A DNA stretch of 23,136 nucleotides from DAOTXL01 sp034435455. Lineage in GTDB: Bacteria > Chloroflexota > Anaerolineae > JAAYZQ01. Positions 1-7,900 of this stretch are shown here, piece by piece (position 1 is the first letter of the stretch; each line of letters starts with the position of its first letter). The notes beneath the pieces are model-generated. The model was given only the letters and a program-made list of their open reading frames with translations. It had not been told where the DNA came from and did no database searches. The stretch spans positions 1 to 23,136 of the forward strand of contig DAOTXL010000020.1 in assembly GCA_034435455.1 (NCBI GenBank). The letters are read 5' to 3'. Made by a program: the position numbers and the translations under genes.

Positions 1-452
1 CCCCCACGCCGACCGAGACACCGACCCTCACCCCGACGCCGGTGTGGCCCACCTGGACACCCAGGCCCAAGACGACCCCCACCGACACGCCGACCCCTGC
101 ACCCACCCTCGCGCCACCGACGCTGCAGGAGCCGCAGGACAAGGCGCCGTTTAGTGGAGAAAAGAGCATCGTCAAGCTGGTCTGGAGCAGCGGCTATTCG
201 TTAAAGCCGAACGAGTGTTTTCTGGTGGTGATACGCTATACCCGGCAAGGGGTGGAGGAGACCCGGCAGGTGTGCGTCCAGAACCTCTACTGGATCGTGG
301 ACAGCGCCCTTTATCCCCTGGCCGACCTGTCCAGTGGCCGGGTTTACCATTGGAGCGTGCGCCTGGCCCGGCGGGAAACCGATGCCAACGGCAATGAGGT
401 CTTTGTGCCGCTCAGCCCCCCCAGCGAGGAGTGGTCTTTTTCCTGGCAGTAA
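1..452 (+). CDS. Secreted/surface protein, C-terminal part (5' end outside window)
   Basis: The frame is open from base 3 and enters the window inside a Pro/Thr-rich stretch (repeating TPT/TPTP units). The GTG at 42 lies within that linker and is unlikely to be the start, so the gene begins upstream. After about 45 linker residues comes a compact domain of about 100 residues with alternating hydrophobic strands and Trp/Tyr positions (VKLVWSSG, FLVVIRY, YHWSVRLARR, ending EEWSFSW). This resembles the fibronectin-like or Ig-like modules at the C-termini of extracellular proteins and membrane-anchored kinases in Chloroflexota. Pro/Thr linkers of this kind usually tether an outer domain to the cell. 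The function of the whole protein cannot be told from this fragment. The stop codon lies inside a 14-bp direct repeat. Confidence 0.75.
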   Translation, partial: PTPTETPTLTPTPVWPTWTPRPKTTPTDTPTPAPTLAPPTLQEPQDKAPFSGEKSIVKLVWSSGYSLKPNECFLVVIRYTRQGVEETRQVCVQNLYWIVDSALYPLADLSSGRVYHWSVRLARRETDANGNEVFVPLSPPSEEWSFSWQ

Positions 453-581
453 AGCCAGCCCGGAAACCTGTAGGGCAGGCTTTCCAGCCTGCCCCGATCG
501 CCTGGGAAGGCCGGCCCTCACCCATTTTCGGATAGTTTCTAAAGCCAGCCCGGGCCGGCCTGGGAGACCGGTCCGGGCTGG
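451..581. repeat. Direct repeat with two GC-rich palindromes in a convergent intergenic gap
   Basis: TAAAGCCAGCCCGG occurs at 451-464, where it supplies the stop codon of the preceding gene, and again at 540-553. Between and after the copies are hairpins: GGGCAGGC/GCCTGCCC around 473-494 and CCAGCCCGG/CCGGGCTGG at 545-553 and 573-581. The first hairpin, preceded by GTA, resembles the GTAGGG-type dispersed repeats at 15279 and 19821. The two flanking genes converge here, so the hairpins may end transcription, but no clear T-run follows either one. Confidence 0.6.
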
Positions 582-601
582 GGTTCGAGCGTGGCGTGCG
601 C

Positions 602-1249
602 CTACACCTGGCGGACGTCCACAATGTTGTGCCCCTCGATCTTGGACAGGGCTGCGACCAACACCTCGCGGTCCACATGGCGGACTTTGAGGACGATCCC
701 CCATTTGGTGGGGTCCTCGGCCATAAAGGTGCCGCAGGCGGCGATGTACCCTCCCTGGTCGGCGATGGCCTGGGCGACTTTGGCCAGCTCCCCTTCCCGG
801 TCAGGCACCTCGATCGTGACGCGCAGGCCCTTCTGCCGGGCGGCGAACAGCTCCATGAAGGTGCGAAACATGTCGCTCTCGGTGATGATCCCCACCAACT
901 GATCGCCGCGCATCACCGGCAGGGAGCCGATCTTGTGCTCCAGCATCAGTTGGGCAGCCTCCTCGATGGGGGTATCCTCGGTGGTGGTGATCACGTCGCG
1001 CACCATCACCGATCTCACTTTGACCTTGTTCAGCAACGAGTGGATCTCCCACACGCTGAGGCTGGTTGCAGTCGAAGGCTCAGCCTTGAGCAGGTCCTCT
1101 TCGGCGATGATGCCCACCAGCCTGCCGGTTTTGTCCACCACCGGCAGGTGCCGGATGTGCTGCTCCTCCATGTAGCGGTGCGCCTCGGAGACAGATTCCT
1201 CCTCGCCAATCGTGAGTGGATGTTTGGTCATTCGGTCCCCTACAAACAT
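602..1249 (-). CDS. CBS-pair protein with C-terminal ACT domain (AcuB-like)
   Basis: The 215-residue protein starts at an ATG with a strong ribosome binding site (AGGAGGAAGAA directly before the ATG). Residues about 1-60 and 76-135 are two CBS motifs (RHLPVVDKTGRLVGII and GSLPVMRGDQLVGIIT are the typical strand/loop signatures). Residues about 142-215 form an ACT-like domain (VTIEVPDREGELAKVAQAIADQGG). CBS pairs bind adenine nucleotides and ACT domains bind amino acids or other small ligands, so this is probably a soluble sensor or regulator. The same architecture is seen in AcuB-like proteins. It is the last gene of the minus-strand operon that begins with the cyclase at 2463. No catalytic domain is present, and its target is unknown. 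Confidence 0.88.
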   Translation of the reverse strand: MFVGDRMTKHPLTIGEEESVSEAHRYMEEQHIRHLPVVDKTGRLVGIIAEEDLLKAEPSTATSLSVWEIHSLLNKVKVRSVMVRDVITTTEDTPIEEAAQLMLEHKIGSLPVMRGDQLVGIITESDMFRTFMELFAARQKGLRVTIEVPDREGELAKVAQAIADQGGYIAACGTFMAEDPTKWGIVLKVRHVDREVLVAALSKIEGHNIVDVRQV

Positions 1250-1264
1250 TTCTTCCTCCTGGTA

Positions 1265-1474
1265 TCATAGATTTGGTTGGGATCGCCGGGCAGGAGGCAT
1301 CCATAGCTCCCATGCCCGCCGTGCCGGATGGGATGGCCCAGGTGACAAGGTCCGGCTCACCTCGTCGTCGCCCAGGGTGGCGGTGGCCTGGAGCAACCGG
1401 CCATCGGCAGCCAGGACAGCACCTCCCGACCGGTTGCGGGCCGACCAGGCCAGGTCCACCCCGACGAAACGCAT
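1265..1474 (-). pseudogene. Broken DUF429 (RNase H-fold) gene, N-terminal remnant
   Basis: The first 38 residues (MRFVGVDLAWSARNRSGGAV and onward to LGDDEV) match the start of DUF429 proteins, predicted RNase H-fold nucleases. After that the frame becomes Arg/Pro-rich and stops. In a neighbouring frame the same DNA reads DLVTWAIPSGTAGMGAMDAS followed by CPAIP, which resembles the next DUF429 block (an 'IDAPL.(I/V)PN'-like motif). This indicates a frameshift near 1345-1365. Nothing of the remaining 150 or more residues of the family is left before the CBS-ACT gene. The ATG lies 3 bases after the stop codon of the E-set gene, so the remnant is still positioned as an operon member. The family assignment is from memory of the motif. 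Confidence 0.6.
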
Positions 1475-1477
1475 GGC

Positions 1478-1804
1478 TCAGGAAGACGGCGACTCGCCGA
1501 ACTCGGTCAGGTCCACCACCGAGTCGTAGGAGCCGTACGGATTCTCCACATGGTCGTCGGCGCGCCAGTCGTTGAGCCATTCCTTCCCATCCACCAGGTA
1601 CCGGAAACGGTAACGCCGGCCGGCTTCTAGCTCGACGGTGGCTTTCCAGTTCGCGTCGGAGCGGGTGCGCGTCATCGGCGTGGCGGTAGTGTCCCAGTCG
1701 TTGAACTCCCCCACCAGGTTGGCCCGCTCGGCCCACAGGCTAGAGGACAGCTCAAAGGTAACCAGTACTTTGCCCTTTTCCTTTGCAGGTTCTTTCTTGA
1801 TCAT
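1478..1804 (-). CDS. Stand-alone isoamylase-type early-set (CBM48/AMPK-beta-like) protein
   Basis: The 108-residue protein starts at an ATG preceded by GGGGAGGAG. After a short Lys/Glu-rich leader, residues about 12-95 form one early-set beta-sandwich: VTFELSSSLWAERANLVGEF followed by NDWD, then WKATVELEAGRRYRFRYLVD, then W(L)NDWRAD. The 'GEFNDWD' and 'RYRFRYLVDG' motifs are typical of the isoamylase N-terminal and AMPK glycogen-binding families. No catalytic GH13 domain follows, so it may bind an alpha-glucan or act as a protein-protein adaptor. It sits 2 bases after the cyclase stop codon and is probably co-transcribed and translationally coupled. Short one-domain proteins of this kind are known in several bacterial phyla, but their role is not settled. 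Confidence 0.85.
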   Translation of the reverse strand: MIKKEPAKEKGKVLVTFELSSSLWAERANLVGEFNDWDTTATPMTRTRSDANWKATVELEAGRRYRFRYLVDGKEWLNDWRADDHVENPYGSYDSVVDLTEFGESPSS

Positions 1805-1806
1805 GG

Positions 1807-2463
1807 CTACTCCTCCCCCTGTTCGCGGAACACCAACACCCGCGCCGGCGCCCCATCCCCCTCTTCGACCTTGAGGGGCAAACAGACCAGATGACAGGGC
1901 CCGACCGGCACCCTGCTGAGATCCAGCCCTTCGACGACAATCACGCCGGCTCCCAGCAGCGTGTGGTGAACCCGATGGTCGGGGGTGTCAACCGCTTCCA
2001 CCGACAGGTAATCCAGGCCGATCAGACGGACGCCTTGCTCGACCAGCCAAAGGGCAGCATCGGGCGTCAGGTGGACATACTCGGATTGAAAGTTGCTCTC
2101 CCGTTTCTCCCAGAAGCGGGAGTTGGCGGTCTTGAGCAGGAGGCGGGTCGTGGCCGGAGGCAAAGACAGGGCATCCAGGTCATCCGGCCGGACCGCCTGG
2201 CCCTCCAGCCCGGTCAACCCGGCGACAAAGGCGGGACCGATGAGCAGGTTCAGCGGCAGGCGGTCTACCGTCAGGCCCTGGTGGATGAAATGGGCCGGCG
2301 CGTCCACGTGGGTGCCGGTGTGGCTGCTCAGGCTGAGCCGCGACAGGTTGAGCGGATCGCCCCGGTCGGTGCGCGCCTGCCACTCGATCTCGACTCTGCG
2401 GTCGCCCGGCCAGACCGGCATCTGCCTGGTGATCGGTACCGTGACGTCGTAACAGGTGAACAA
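1807..2463 (-). CDS. Cyclase-family metal-dependent hydrolase (kynurenine formamidase-like)
   Basis: The 218-residue protein carries the hallmark metal-binding motif HTGTHVDAPAHF at residues 48-59, typical of the PF04199 cyclase family (arylformamidase, isatin hydrolase, polyketide cyclase-like enzymes). LIGLDYLSVE further on is also typical. A TTG is the earliest in-frame start: an in-frame TGA lies 18 bases upstream, GGAGG lies just before the TTG, and the promoter start point falls about 27 bases upstream. It leads the operon cyclase / E-set / DUF429 remnant / CBS-ACT. No other tryptophan degradation genes are visible, so the substrate cannot be assigned. Hydrolysis of an amide or lactam is the family expectation. 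Confidence 0.88.
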   Translation of the reverse strand: MFTCYDVTVPITRQMPVWPGDRRVEIEWQARTDRGDPLNLSRLSLSSHTGTHVDAPAHFIHQGLTVDRLPLNLLIGPAFVAGLTGLEGQAVRPDDLDALSLPPATTRLLLKTANSRFWEKRESNFQSEYVHLTPDAALWLVEQGVRLIGLDYLSVEAVDTPDHRVHHTLLGAGVIVVEGLDLSRVPVGPCHLVCLPLKVEEGDGAPARVLVFREQGEE

Positions 2464-2496
2464 GGGCCTCCATCCTTTTCACTTTGTTGCGGCACG

Positions 2497-2525
2497 ATTA
2501 TAACGCACTTGAGGCCGGATGTCAA
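2497..2525 (-). promoter_or_regulatory. Consensus sigma-70-type promoter for the cyclase operon
   Basis: Reading the minus strand, TTGACA (2520-2525), a 17-bp spacer and TATAAT (2497-2502) give a perfect housekeeping promoter. The predicted start is near 2490, leaving a leader of about 27 nt to the TTG start codon. Confidence 0.88.
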
Positions 2526-2537
2526 CCCGATATCGGG
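2526..2537. promoter_or_regulatory. Perfect 12-bp palindrome adjoining the -35 box (candidate operator)
   Basis: CCCGATATCGGG is a perfect palindrome directly upstream of the TTGACA box of the cyclase operon and downstream of the V4R stop codon. Its position would suit a dimeric regulator. No second copy was noticed in the window. Function is inference only. Confidence 0.35.
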
Positions 2538-2565
2538 AGCGTTGAGGGTTACTTCCCTGGCACCC

Positions 2566-3195
2566 TCATTTGCCTATCCGAAAGCGGCAGGCCGGGTCAC
2601 CCACGGCGATACACGCCACCTCCTCCACCAGGTGCTTTTCCCCGGTGATCCACTCCATCATTTCGTCCAGGATCGCCGCCGGGATGTGGCACACCGGTTT
2701 GCTGACCGCCTTGTTCTGTTCCTGGCTGCGGCGGGCGATCTCGGCGCAGTAGGGGCAGTGAGTGATCTCGAACAAGAAGGCGTCATCCTCTTCGTGAAGG
2801 TGATAGGTCGCGCCATACATCTCCTGCCCCTGTTCCGCCAGCTTGTCCAGCACGATCCGCATCCGTTTGGCGCCGGGCAACAGCTTGAGGGCTGTGCCGG
2901 CGATGGCAAACTGGGCCGGCCGTTGACGTCGCAACTCGATGGCCCCCATCCGCCCACCCCGGAGAAAGATCGGCCTGGCTCCCCGCACCCCAAAGATGTC
3001 ATAGATGTTGGCCAGCAGTTTCGAGTATTCCGCCACGGTGATACTGGGGCTGTCGTCCAGAGGGGGGATGTTGTTGATATACTCCGGCAGGTCCGCCTGG
3101 CGCAGCAACATGATCAGGCTGCGCCGGCCCATCATCTCGTCCACCTGACTGAACAGGATGTTAAGCAGCATCGAGGGGATCCGTTTTTCCTCCAT
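2566..3195 (-). CDS. V4R (4-vinyl reductase / hydrocarbon-binding) domain protein
   Basis: A start at 3195 gives 209 residues: its ATG follows GGGAGGAGGTGCCC, and a good promoter lies just upstream, inside the longer open frame. The C-terminal half has the V4R pattern: ALKLLPGAKRMRIVLDKLAE, then the cysteine cluster H146-C147-P-Y-C150, then C169-H170 and a C-terminal C195 and C203 in EEVACIAVGDPACRFRIGK. V4R domains are small-molecule-binding modules found in BchJ and in regulators that sense aromatic compounds; the cysteines probably bind a metal. Residues 1-100 are helical and not recognised. The gene is divergent from the M50 protease. There is no DNA-binding domain, so it may act through a partner. 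The ligand is unknown. Confidence 0.82.
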   Translation of the reverse strand: MEEKRIPSMLLNILFSQVDEMMGRRSLIMLLRQADLPEYINNIPPLDDSPSITVAEYSKLLANIYDIFGVRGARPIFLRGGRMGAIELRRQRPAQFAIAGTALKLLPGAKRMRIVLDKLAEQGQEMYGATYHLHEEDDAFLFEITHCPYCAEIARRSQEQNKAVSKPVCHIPAAILDEMMEWITGEKHLVEEVACIAVGDPACRFRIGK

Positions 3196-3226
3196 GGGCA
3201 CCTCCTCCCGTCTTGGTAGCCCGTCT

Positions 3227-3255
3227 ATTGTACCACAAACCCGGACAAATGCCAA
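3227..3255 (-). promoter_or_regulatory. Sigma-70-type promoter for the V4R gene
   Basis: On the minus strand, TTGGCA (3250-3255), 17 bp, TACAAT (3227-3232). Each box differs from consensus at one base. The start point lies about 25 bases upstream of the ATG at 3195, which supports the shorter reading of the gene. Confidence 0.8.
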
Positions 3256-3392
3256 GGTTACAGGACAACCCCTGGGCCCGCCTATCCCTCTCTCCGCCGA
3301 TGGACTCGACCTGTTATGGGAGGAGCGGGGCTGTTCTGCTGTCAAGTTTAACGGTCTTCTAATACATTTATAACACAATTCTAACGTTGATG

Positions 3393-3401
3393 TGGTATGA
3401 T
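3393..3401 (+). promoter_or_regulatory. Extended -10 promoter for the M50 protease gene
   Basis: TGGTATGAT gives a TGn extension followed by TATGAT. No good -35 box is visible at 16-18 bp, as is common for extended -10 promoters. The region upstream (3356-3390) is unusually A+T-rich for this window. The start point would leave a leader of about 30 nt containing the GGGAGGTGAGCT ribosome binding site. Confidence 0.6.
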
Positions 3402-3438
3402 AGGGTCGGCAGGAAGAGCAGGGAACGGGAGGTGAGCT

Positions 3439-4560
3439 ATGAAAAATTCGGTGCGCTTGGTCAAGATATTCGGTATCCCGATTGGGATTAACTATACCTG
3501 GTTCATTATCTTTGCCTTGGTGACATTGTCGCTGGCCACAGCCTACTTTCCCGGCCGCTATCCGGGTTGGAGTCCGGCCGGTTACTGGGGGGTGGGCCTG
3601 CTGACCAGCCTGCTCTTTTTCGGATCGGTGTTGTTTCATGAGCTGGCCCATAGCGTCGTGGCCCTGGCGTGGGGCATCCCGGTGCGGAGCATCACGCTGT
3701 TCATCTTTGGCGGCGTGGCCAGCATCGGCCGGGAGCCGGAGCGGCCGCTGGCCGAGTTCCTGGTCGCCATTGCCGGCCCTCTGGCCAGCCTGGCGTTGGC
3801 TTTGGGGTTCGGCCTGCTGTGGCTGGCGGGGCAGTTCGCCGGGCTGGCGCCCCTGGCAGCCCTGGGCCTCTATCTGGGGGGCATCAACTTGAGCCTGGCC
3901 CTGTTCAACATGCTGCCCGGCTTCCCACTGGACGGTGGGCGGGTGTTCCGCTCGGTGGTGTGGGCCCTGACCGGCAACATGGCGCGGGCCACCCGCTGGG
4001 CGGCGGCCACCGGGCGGGGGGTGGCGGCGCTGATGATCATCGGCGGGGTGATGATGATCTTGCAGGGGAACTGGTCCAGCGGCCTGTGGCTGGCCTTCAT
4101 CGGCTGGTTCCTGGACAACGCCGCCGGCCAGAGCGCCCTACAGGCATGGGTGCGTGAGGCCCTGGAGGGGTACACGGCCGGCGATTTTGCCGGGGCCGGT
4201 TGCCAGGCGGTGGACAGCAACCTGCCGCTCGACTGGATCGTGCGCGATTATGTGCTGCCCCAGGGTCAGAGCTGTTTTCTGGTGACCGACGGGCTCCAGG
4301 CCAAAGGGGTGGCCACGCTGGGCCAGATCCAGCAGGTGCCGCGGCAGAGGTGGGGCTGGACGCCCATCCGCCAGATCATGATCCCGTTGAGCGCCCTCAA
4401 GCCGGTGCCGGCCGGTGAGGCCGCTTATCGGGTGTTGGAGCGGATGCTGGCCGAAGGGCAGAGCCTGGTGCCGGTGGTGGATGACGACCGTCTGCTGGGC
4501 CTGGTGCATCAGGATAGCCTGCTGCGCTTTGCCCAAAGGCGCGCCGCATTGGGGCTATAG
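3439..4560 (+). CDS. Site-2-protease-type zinc metalloprotease (M50) with C-terminal CBS region
   Basis: The 373-residue multipass membrane protein begins with hydrophobic segments (about 17-35 and 52-66). The zinc site H67-E68-L-A-H71 (HELAHS) follows. The second catalytic motif NMLPGFPLDGGRV, with the metal-ligand Asp165, is at about 157-169. Further membrane segments are at about 108-135, 140-158 and 190-225. From about 245 to the end is a soluble part with one recognisable CBS half (SLVPVVDDDRLLGLVHQDSL) and a degenerate first half. This is the Rip/SpoIVFB-like M50B layout with CBS domains, which cleaves transmembrane substrates and is probably gated by nucleotide binding. The ATG has GGGAGGTG in front. 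Substrate is unknown. The stop codon is directly followed by transposase debris, so nothing is co-transcribed downstream. Confidence 0.93.
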   Translation: MKNSVRLVKIFGIPIGINYTWFIIFALVTLSLATAYFPGRYPGWSPAGYWGVGLLTSLLFFGSVLFHELAHSVVALAWGIPVRSITLFIFGGVASIGREPERPLAEFLVAIAGPLASLALALGFGLLWLAGQFAGLAPLAALGLYLGGINLSLALFNMLPGFPLDGGRVFRSVVWALTGNMARATRWAAATGRGVAALMIIGGVMMILQGNWSSGLWLAFIGWFLDNAAGQSALQAWVREALEGYTAGDFAGAGCQAVDSNLPLDWIVRDYVLPQGQSCFLVTDGLQAKGVATLGQIQQVPRQRWGWTPIRQIMIPLSALKPVPAGEAAYRVLERMLAEGQSLVPVVDDDRLLGLVHQDSLLRFAQRRAALGL

Positions 4561-4814
4561 CCGATAGAAGCCCACCGGCGACTTCATGGTGTCCCATTGG
4601 CTAAAAAAGGGAGCAGCGACATCACCTACATCCCGATGCGCAGGGGCTTTCTGTACCTGGTGGCCATCCTCGACCGGTTCAGTCGCCACGTACTGGCCTG
4701 GCAGTTGTCGAACACGTTGGGATGGGGCTGCATGGCCACTTCCGGTTCTACAACTACGAGCGCCCCCATCAGAGCCTGGGCGACCGAACCCCGGCCGAGG
4801 TGCACTATGCCTGA
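4561..4814 (+). pseudogene. Decayed IS3-type transposase (rve integrase domain) remnant
   Basis: Two fragments in different frames belong to one DDE transposase. From about 4615 the frame reads SDITYIPMRRGFLYLVAILD then RFSRHVLAWQLSNTL, the central strand block of IS3-family OrfB with the first catalytic Asp. From about 4733 another frame reads HFRFYNYERPHQSLGDRTPA then EVHYA and a stop at 4814, the standard OrfB C-terminus. The middle of the domain, including the second Asp and probably the Glu, is deleted, and the N-terminal half is missing. No terminal inverted repeats or target duplication were found. The debris begins immediately after the stop codon of the M50 gene, so the element once landed at or near its 3' end. 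Confidence 0.82.
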
Positions 4815-4895
4815 GCGGTGCCTGGCCGGCCTGCTGGTATGTGTATTCGACCAACGCAAAGACCTACCCACGAAAGAGCAGGGGCGAGGGAGGAC

Positions 4896-4924
4896 TTGAC
4901 CGGCCCGCATTCATGTGCTACAAT
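4896..4924 (+). promoter_or_regulatory. Sigma-70-type promoter for the BTAD/ATPase/TPR regulator
   Basis: TTGACC (4896-4901), a 17-bp spacer and TACAAT (4919-4924). The ATG at 4915 lies inside this promoter and therefore cannot be the start codon of the long downstream gene, whose start must be later. Confidence 0.82.
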
Positions 4925-4986
4925 CTTGTTGTGCATCGCACCAACTCATCTTGCCGACGTCGGATAGAAGGGATGGAAAGAGCACC

Positions 4987-7900
4987 TTGTCTGGCCAATG
5001 GGAGAGCCTGGCACAGACCGACGGCCTGTGTATCTATCTGCTGGGTTCACCCCGGGTCGAGTGGGCCACTTGCCCCCTGGCTATCCCCCGCCGCCAGGCC
5101 CGCGCCCTGCTCTACCGCCTGGCCGCCCATCTGGAGCCCGTCCCCCGGGAACACCTGTGCTTCCTCTTCTGGCCCGATCTCCCCGAATCCGTTGCGCGTC
5201 GCAACCTGAGCCACCTGCTGACCCACCTGCGCCGCGCCCTGCCCGACTCAGAGGCGCTACTCGACATAGATGATCATGTCGAGCTGGACCCCCGGCGTGC
5301 CTGGTCGGATACGGCGGCTTTTGAGAAGCTGTGCGTCAACCTCACCCCACCCCCCTCAACCCCCTCTCCCTTCTCCTCAAAAGAGAGGGGAAAGGAGGCA
5401 GAAGGAGGGAGGGGAGAGGCTCTCCAACAGGCCGTGGACCTCTACCGGGGGCCGTTTCTGGCCGGTTTCTCCCTGCCCACCAGCCCCGAATTCGAGGCGT
5501 GGGCCACCCTGGAGCGCTATAGCCGGGAACACCTCTATCTGAAGGCGCTGGCAGCCTTGATCGAGGAATGGGCAGCCAGGGGAGAGTACCAGGCAGCGAT
5601 CGCCTGCGCCCTCCGCTACCTGGCGACCGATGATCTGGCCGAGGATGTACACCGCCGCCTGATCGAGCTCTATGCTGCGGCCGGCGACCGGAGCGCGGCC
5701 CTGCGCCAGTTTGAATGCTGCAGTGTCATCCTGGAACGCGAACTGGGGGTCAACCCCCTGCCCCAGACGCGAGCCGTCTATCAGGCCATCTTGAAAGGCC
5801 AACCGTCGCCGCCGGCGGTCAGGCCTGCCTGGACGACCCTGCCGGGGCTGAGTGTGCCCCTGCTCGGGCGAGACAGAGCCCTGCGCATCCTGGAGCAGGC
5901 ATACCGCCAGGCCCAGGCAGGCCGGGGAGGGGTGGCCCTGATTTCCGGCGAGGCGGGCCTTGGCAAGTCGCGCCTGATGCAAGAGTTCGCCACCCGCCTG
6001 GCGGGCCGGGCGCTGGTCCTGGCCGGCGCCGGCCACTCTGCCACGCAGACGATCCCTTATCAGCCGATCATCGAGGCCCTGCGCGCCGCCCTGGGCCAAG
6101 GGGCAGAGGAGCAGGAGGGGGATGCCCCCCTCCTCCCACCCCCCTCGGCCCCGATCTGGCTGTCTGAGGCCTCCCGGCTGCTGCCTGAACTGCGCGACCT
6201 CTATCCCGACCTGCCACCGCCGTCCCCGGCGGAGCCAGACGAGGCCCGTGGCCACCTGTTTGAAGCCTTGTGCCAGATCATCCTGGGCCTGGCCGCTTCC
6301 CCCACTCCTCCCTGGAAGGTGAGGGAAAACTCCCCTTTGCTCCTCTGCCTCGACGACCTCCAGTGGGCCGATGCCTCTACCCTGGAGTGGTTGGCGTACC
6401 TGGGACGACGGCTGGGGGGGCACCGGGTGCTGGTCATCGGTGCCTATCGCGGCGAAGAGGCCGAAATGGTGGCCCGATTGCGCTACAGCCTGAGCCGATA
6501 TGGTGTCCTCTCGGAAGTGGATTTGGAAGGGCTGGACAAGGCCACCGTGTTTCTGTTGCTGCATCACCTCCCCCCACTTCCCTCCCCTCCCCCCCTTCTA
6601 TCTTCAGAGGAGGAAGAGGGGGCACAGGGGGTAAAAAGTAGGGTTGCCCTGGCCGACCGGCTCCATCGCACCACCGGCGGCAACCCCTTCTTCCTCCTGG
6701 AGATCCTCCGGGTGCTCCTGGAGTCCGGTTGGCCGTTGGATAGGCCGATCGGTCCGGTAGACCTGCCCCTGCCCGATACCGTTCGAGCGGTGGTGGAGGC
6801 ACGCCTGGCCCTTCTTGGCCCGGTGGCCCGACAGGTGCTGGAAGCCGGCGCCGTCCTGGGCCCATGCTTCGGTTTCGATCTGGTGCGTCTGACGGCAGGA
6901 CGCCGGGAAATGGAAACGATGGAGGGCCTGGACGAACTGGTCGCCCGGCAACTGCTGGTAGAGACTCAACCCCTCCGGTATTGCTTTCACCACAACCTCA
7001 CCCAACGGGTGGTCGAGATGGGGTTGAGCCCGGTACGTTGCCAGTTGCTGCATCGGCGGGCCGGCCGCGCCCTGGAGCGGCTTGCCCCGAACGAGGTAAC
7101 GGCTCTGGCGCACCACTTTGATACCGGCGGCGAGGTAAAGAAAGCGCTGCACTATCACGGCCTGGCAGCGCAACAGGCCGAGGCGTTGTTTGCCTGGCGG
7201 GAAGCCGAAGAACATCAGAGCCGTATGCTGATTCTCCTGGACCGGCTTGACCCCGATCATCGGCAACCGGACTGCCTGGCCCAACGCGGGCAGGTGCTGA
7301 TGGCCCGGGCCCACCAGCGCTACCTGCAGGGTCGGCTGGCGGAATGGGAAGCCGATCTGGCGGCGCTGGCGGCCCTGGCCGAGGTCGGCGACCACGAGGA
7401 ACTCCGCTTGCAGGCATTGCTCCAGCGAGCCCGTTATCTGAACCTGAGCGGCCGATACCGGGAGGCCATCGCTGTGGCCCAGGAGGCCCCACCCTCCCTC
7501 CCGCCGATCTCCCCATCAGCCAGGTCAACCCTTTGCCACCTCCTGGTCGAGGTCGGCTTTGCCCACTACCTGCTGGGCCAACCCCGGCAGGGGCTTGCCG
7601 CCCTGGGGTCTGCCCTCGCCATAGCCGGAGAAAAGGCTGAGCCCGAGATCCAGGGGCCGATCGCCCACAACCTGGGCTACATGTACCTCCACATGGGGGA
7701 GTATGCCCGGGCTCTTGCCTGCCAACAGGAAGCGTATGCCTGCCACCGGGCGGCCGGCGACTATAACGGGATGGCCTGGGCCGGGTTAGACATCGGCTTT
7801 GTGCACCTGAAACTGGGGCACCTGGGCAAAGCCGGGCAATACCTGACCGAGAGCCTGACCCTGGCACGGCGGATCGGTGCCCGGCCGGCCGAGGCATACG

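Noticed and set aside
1891..3219. 442-codon plus-strand open frame opposite the cyclase and V4R genes
   Set aside because: It crosses two well-supported minus-strand genes and the consensus promoter between them; the translation has no domain.
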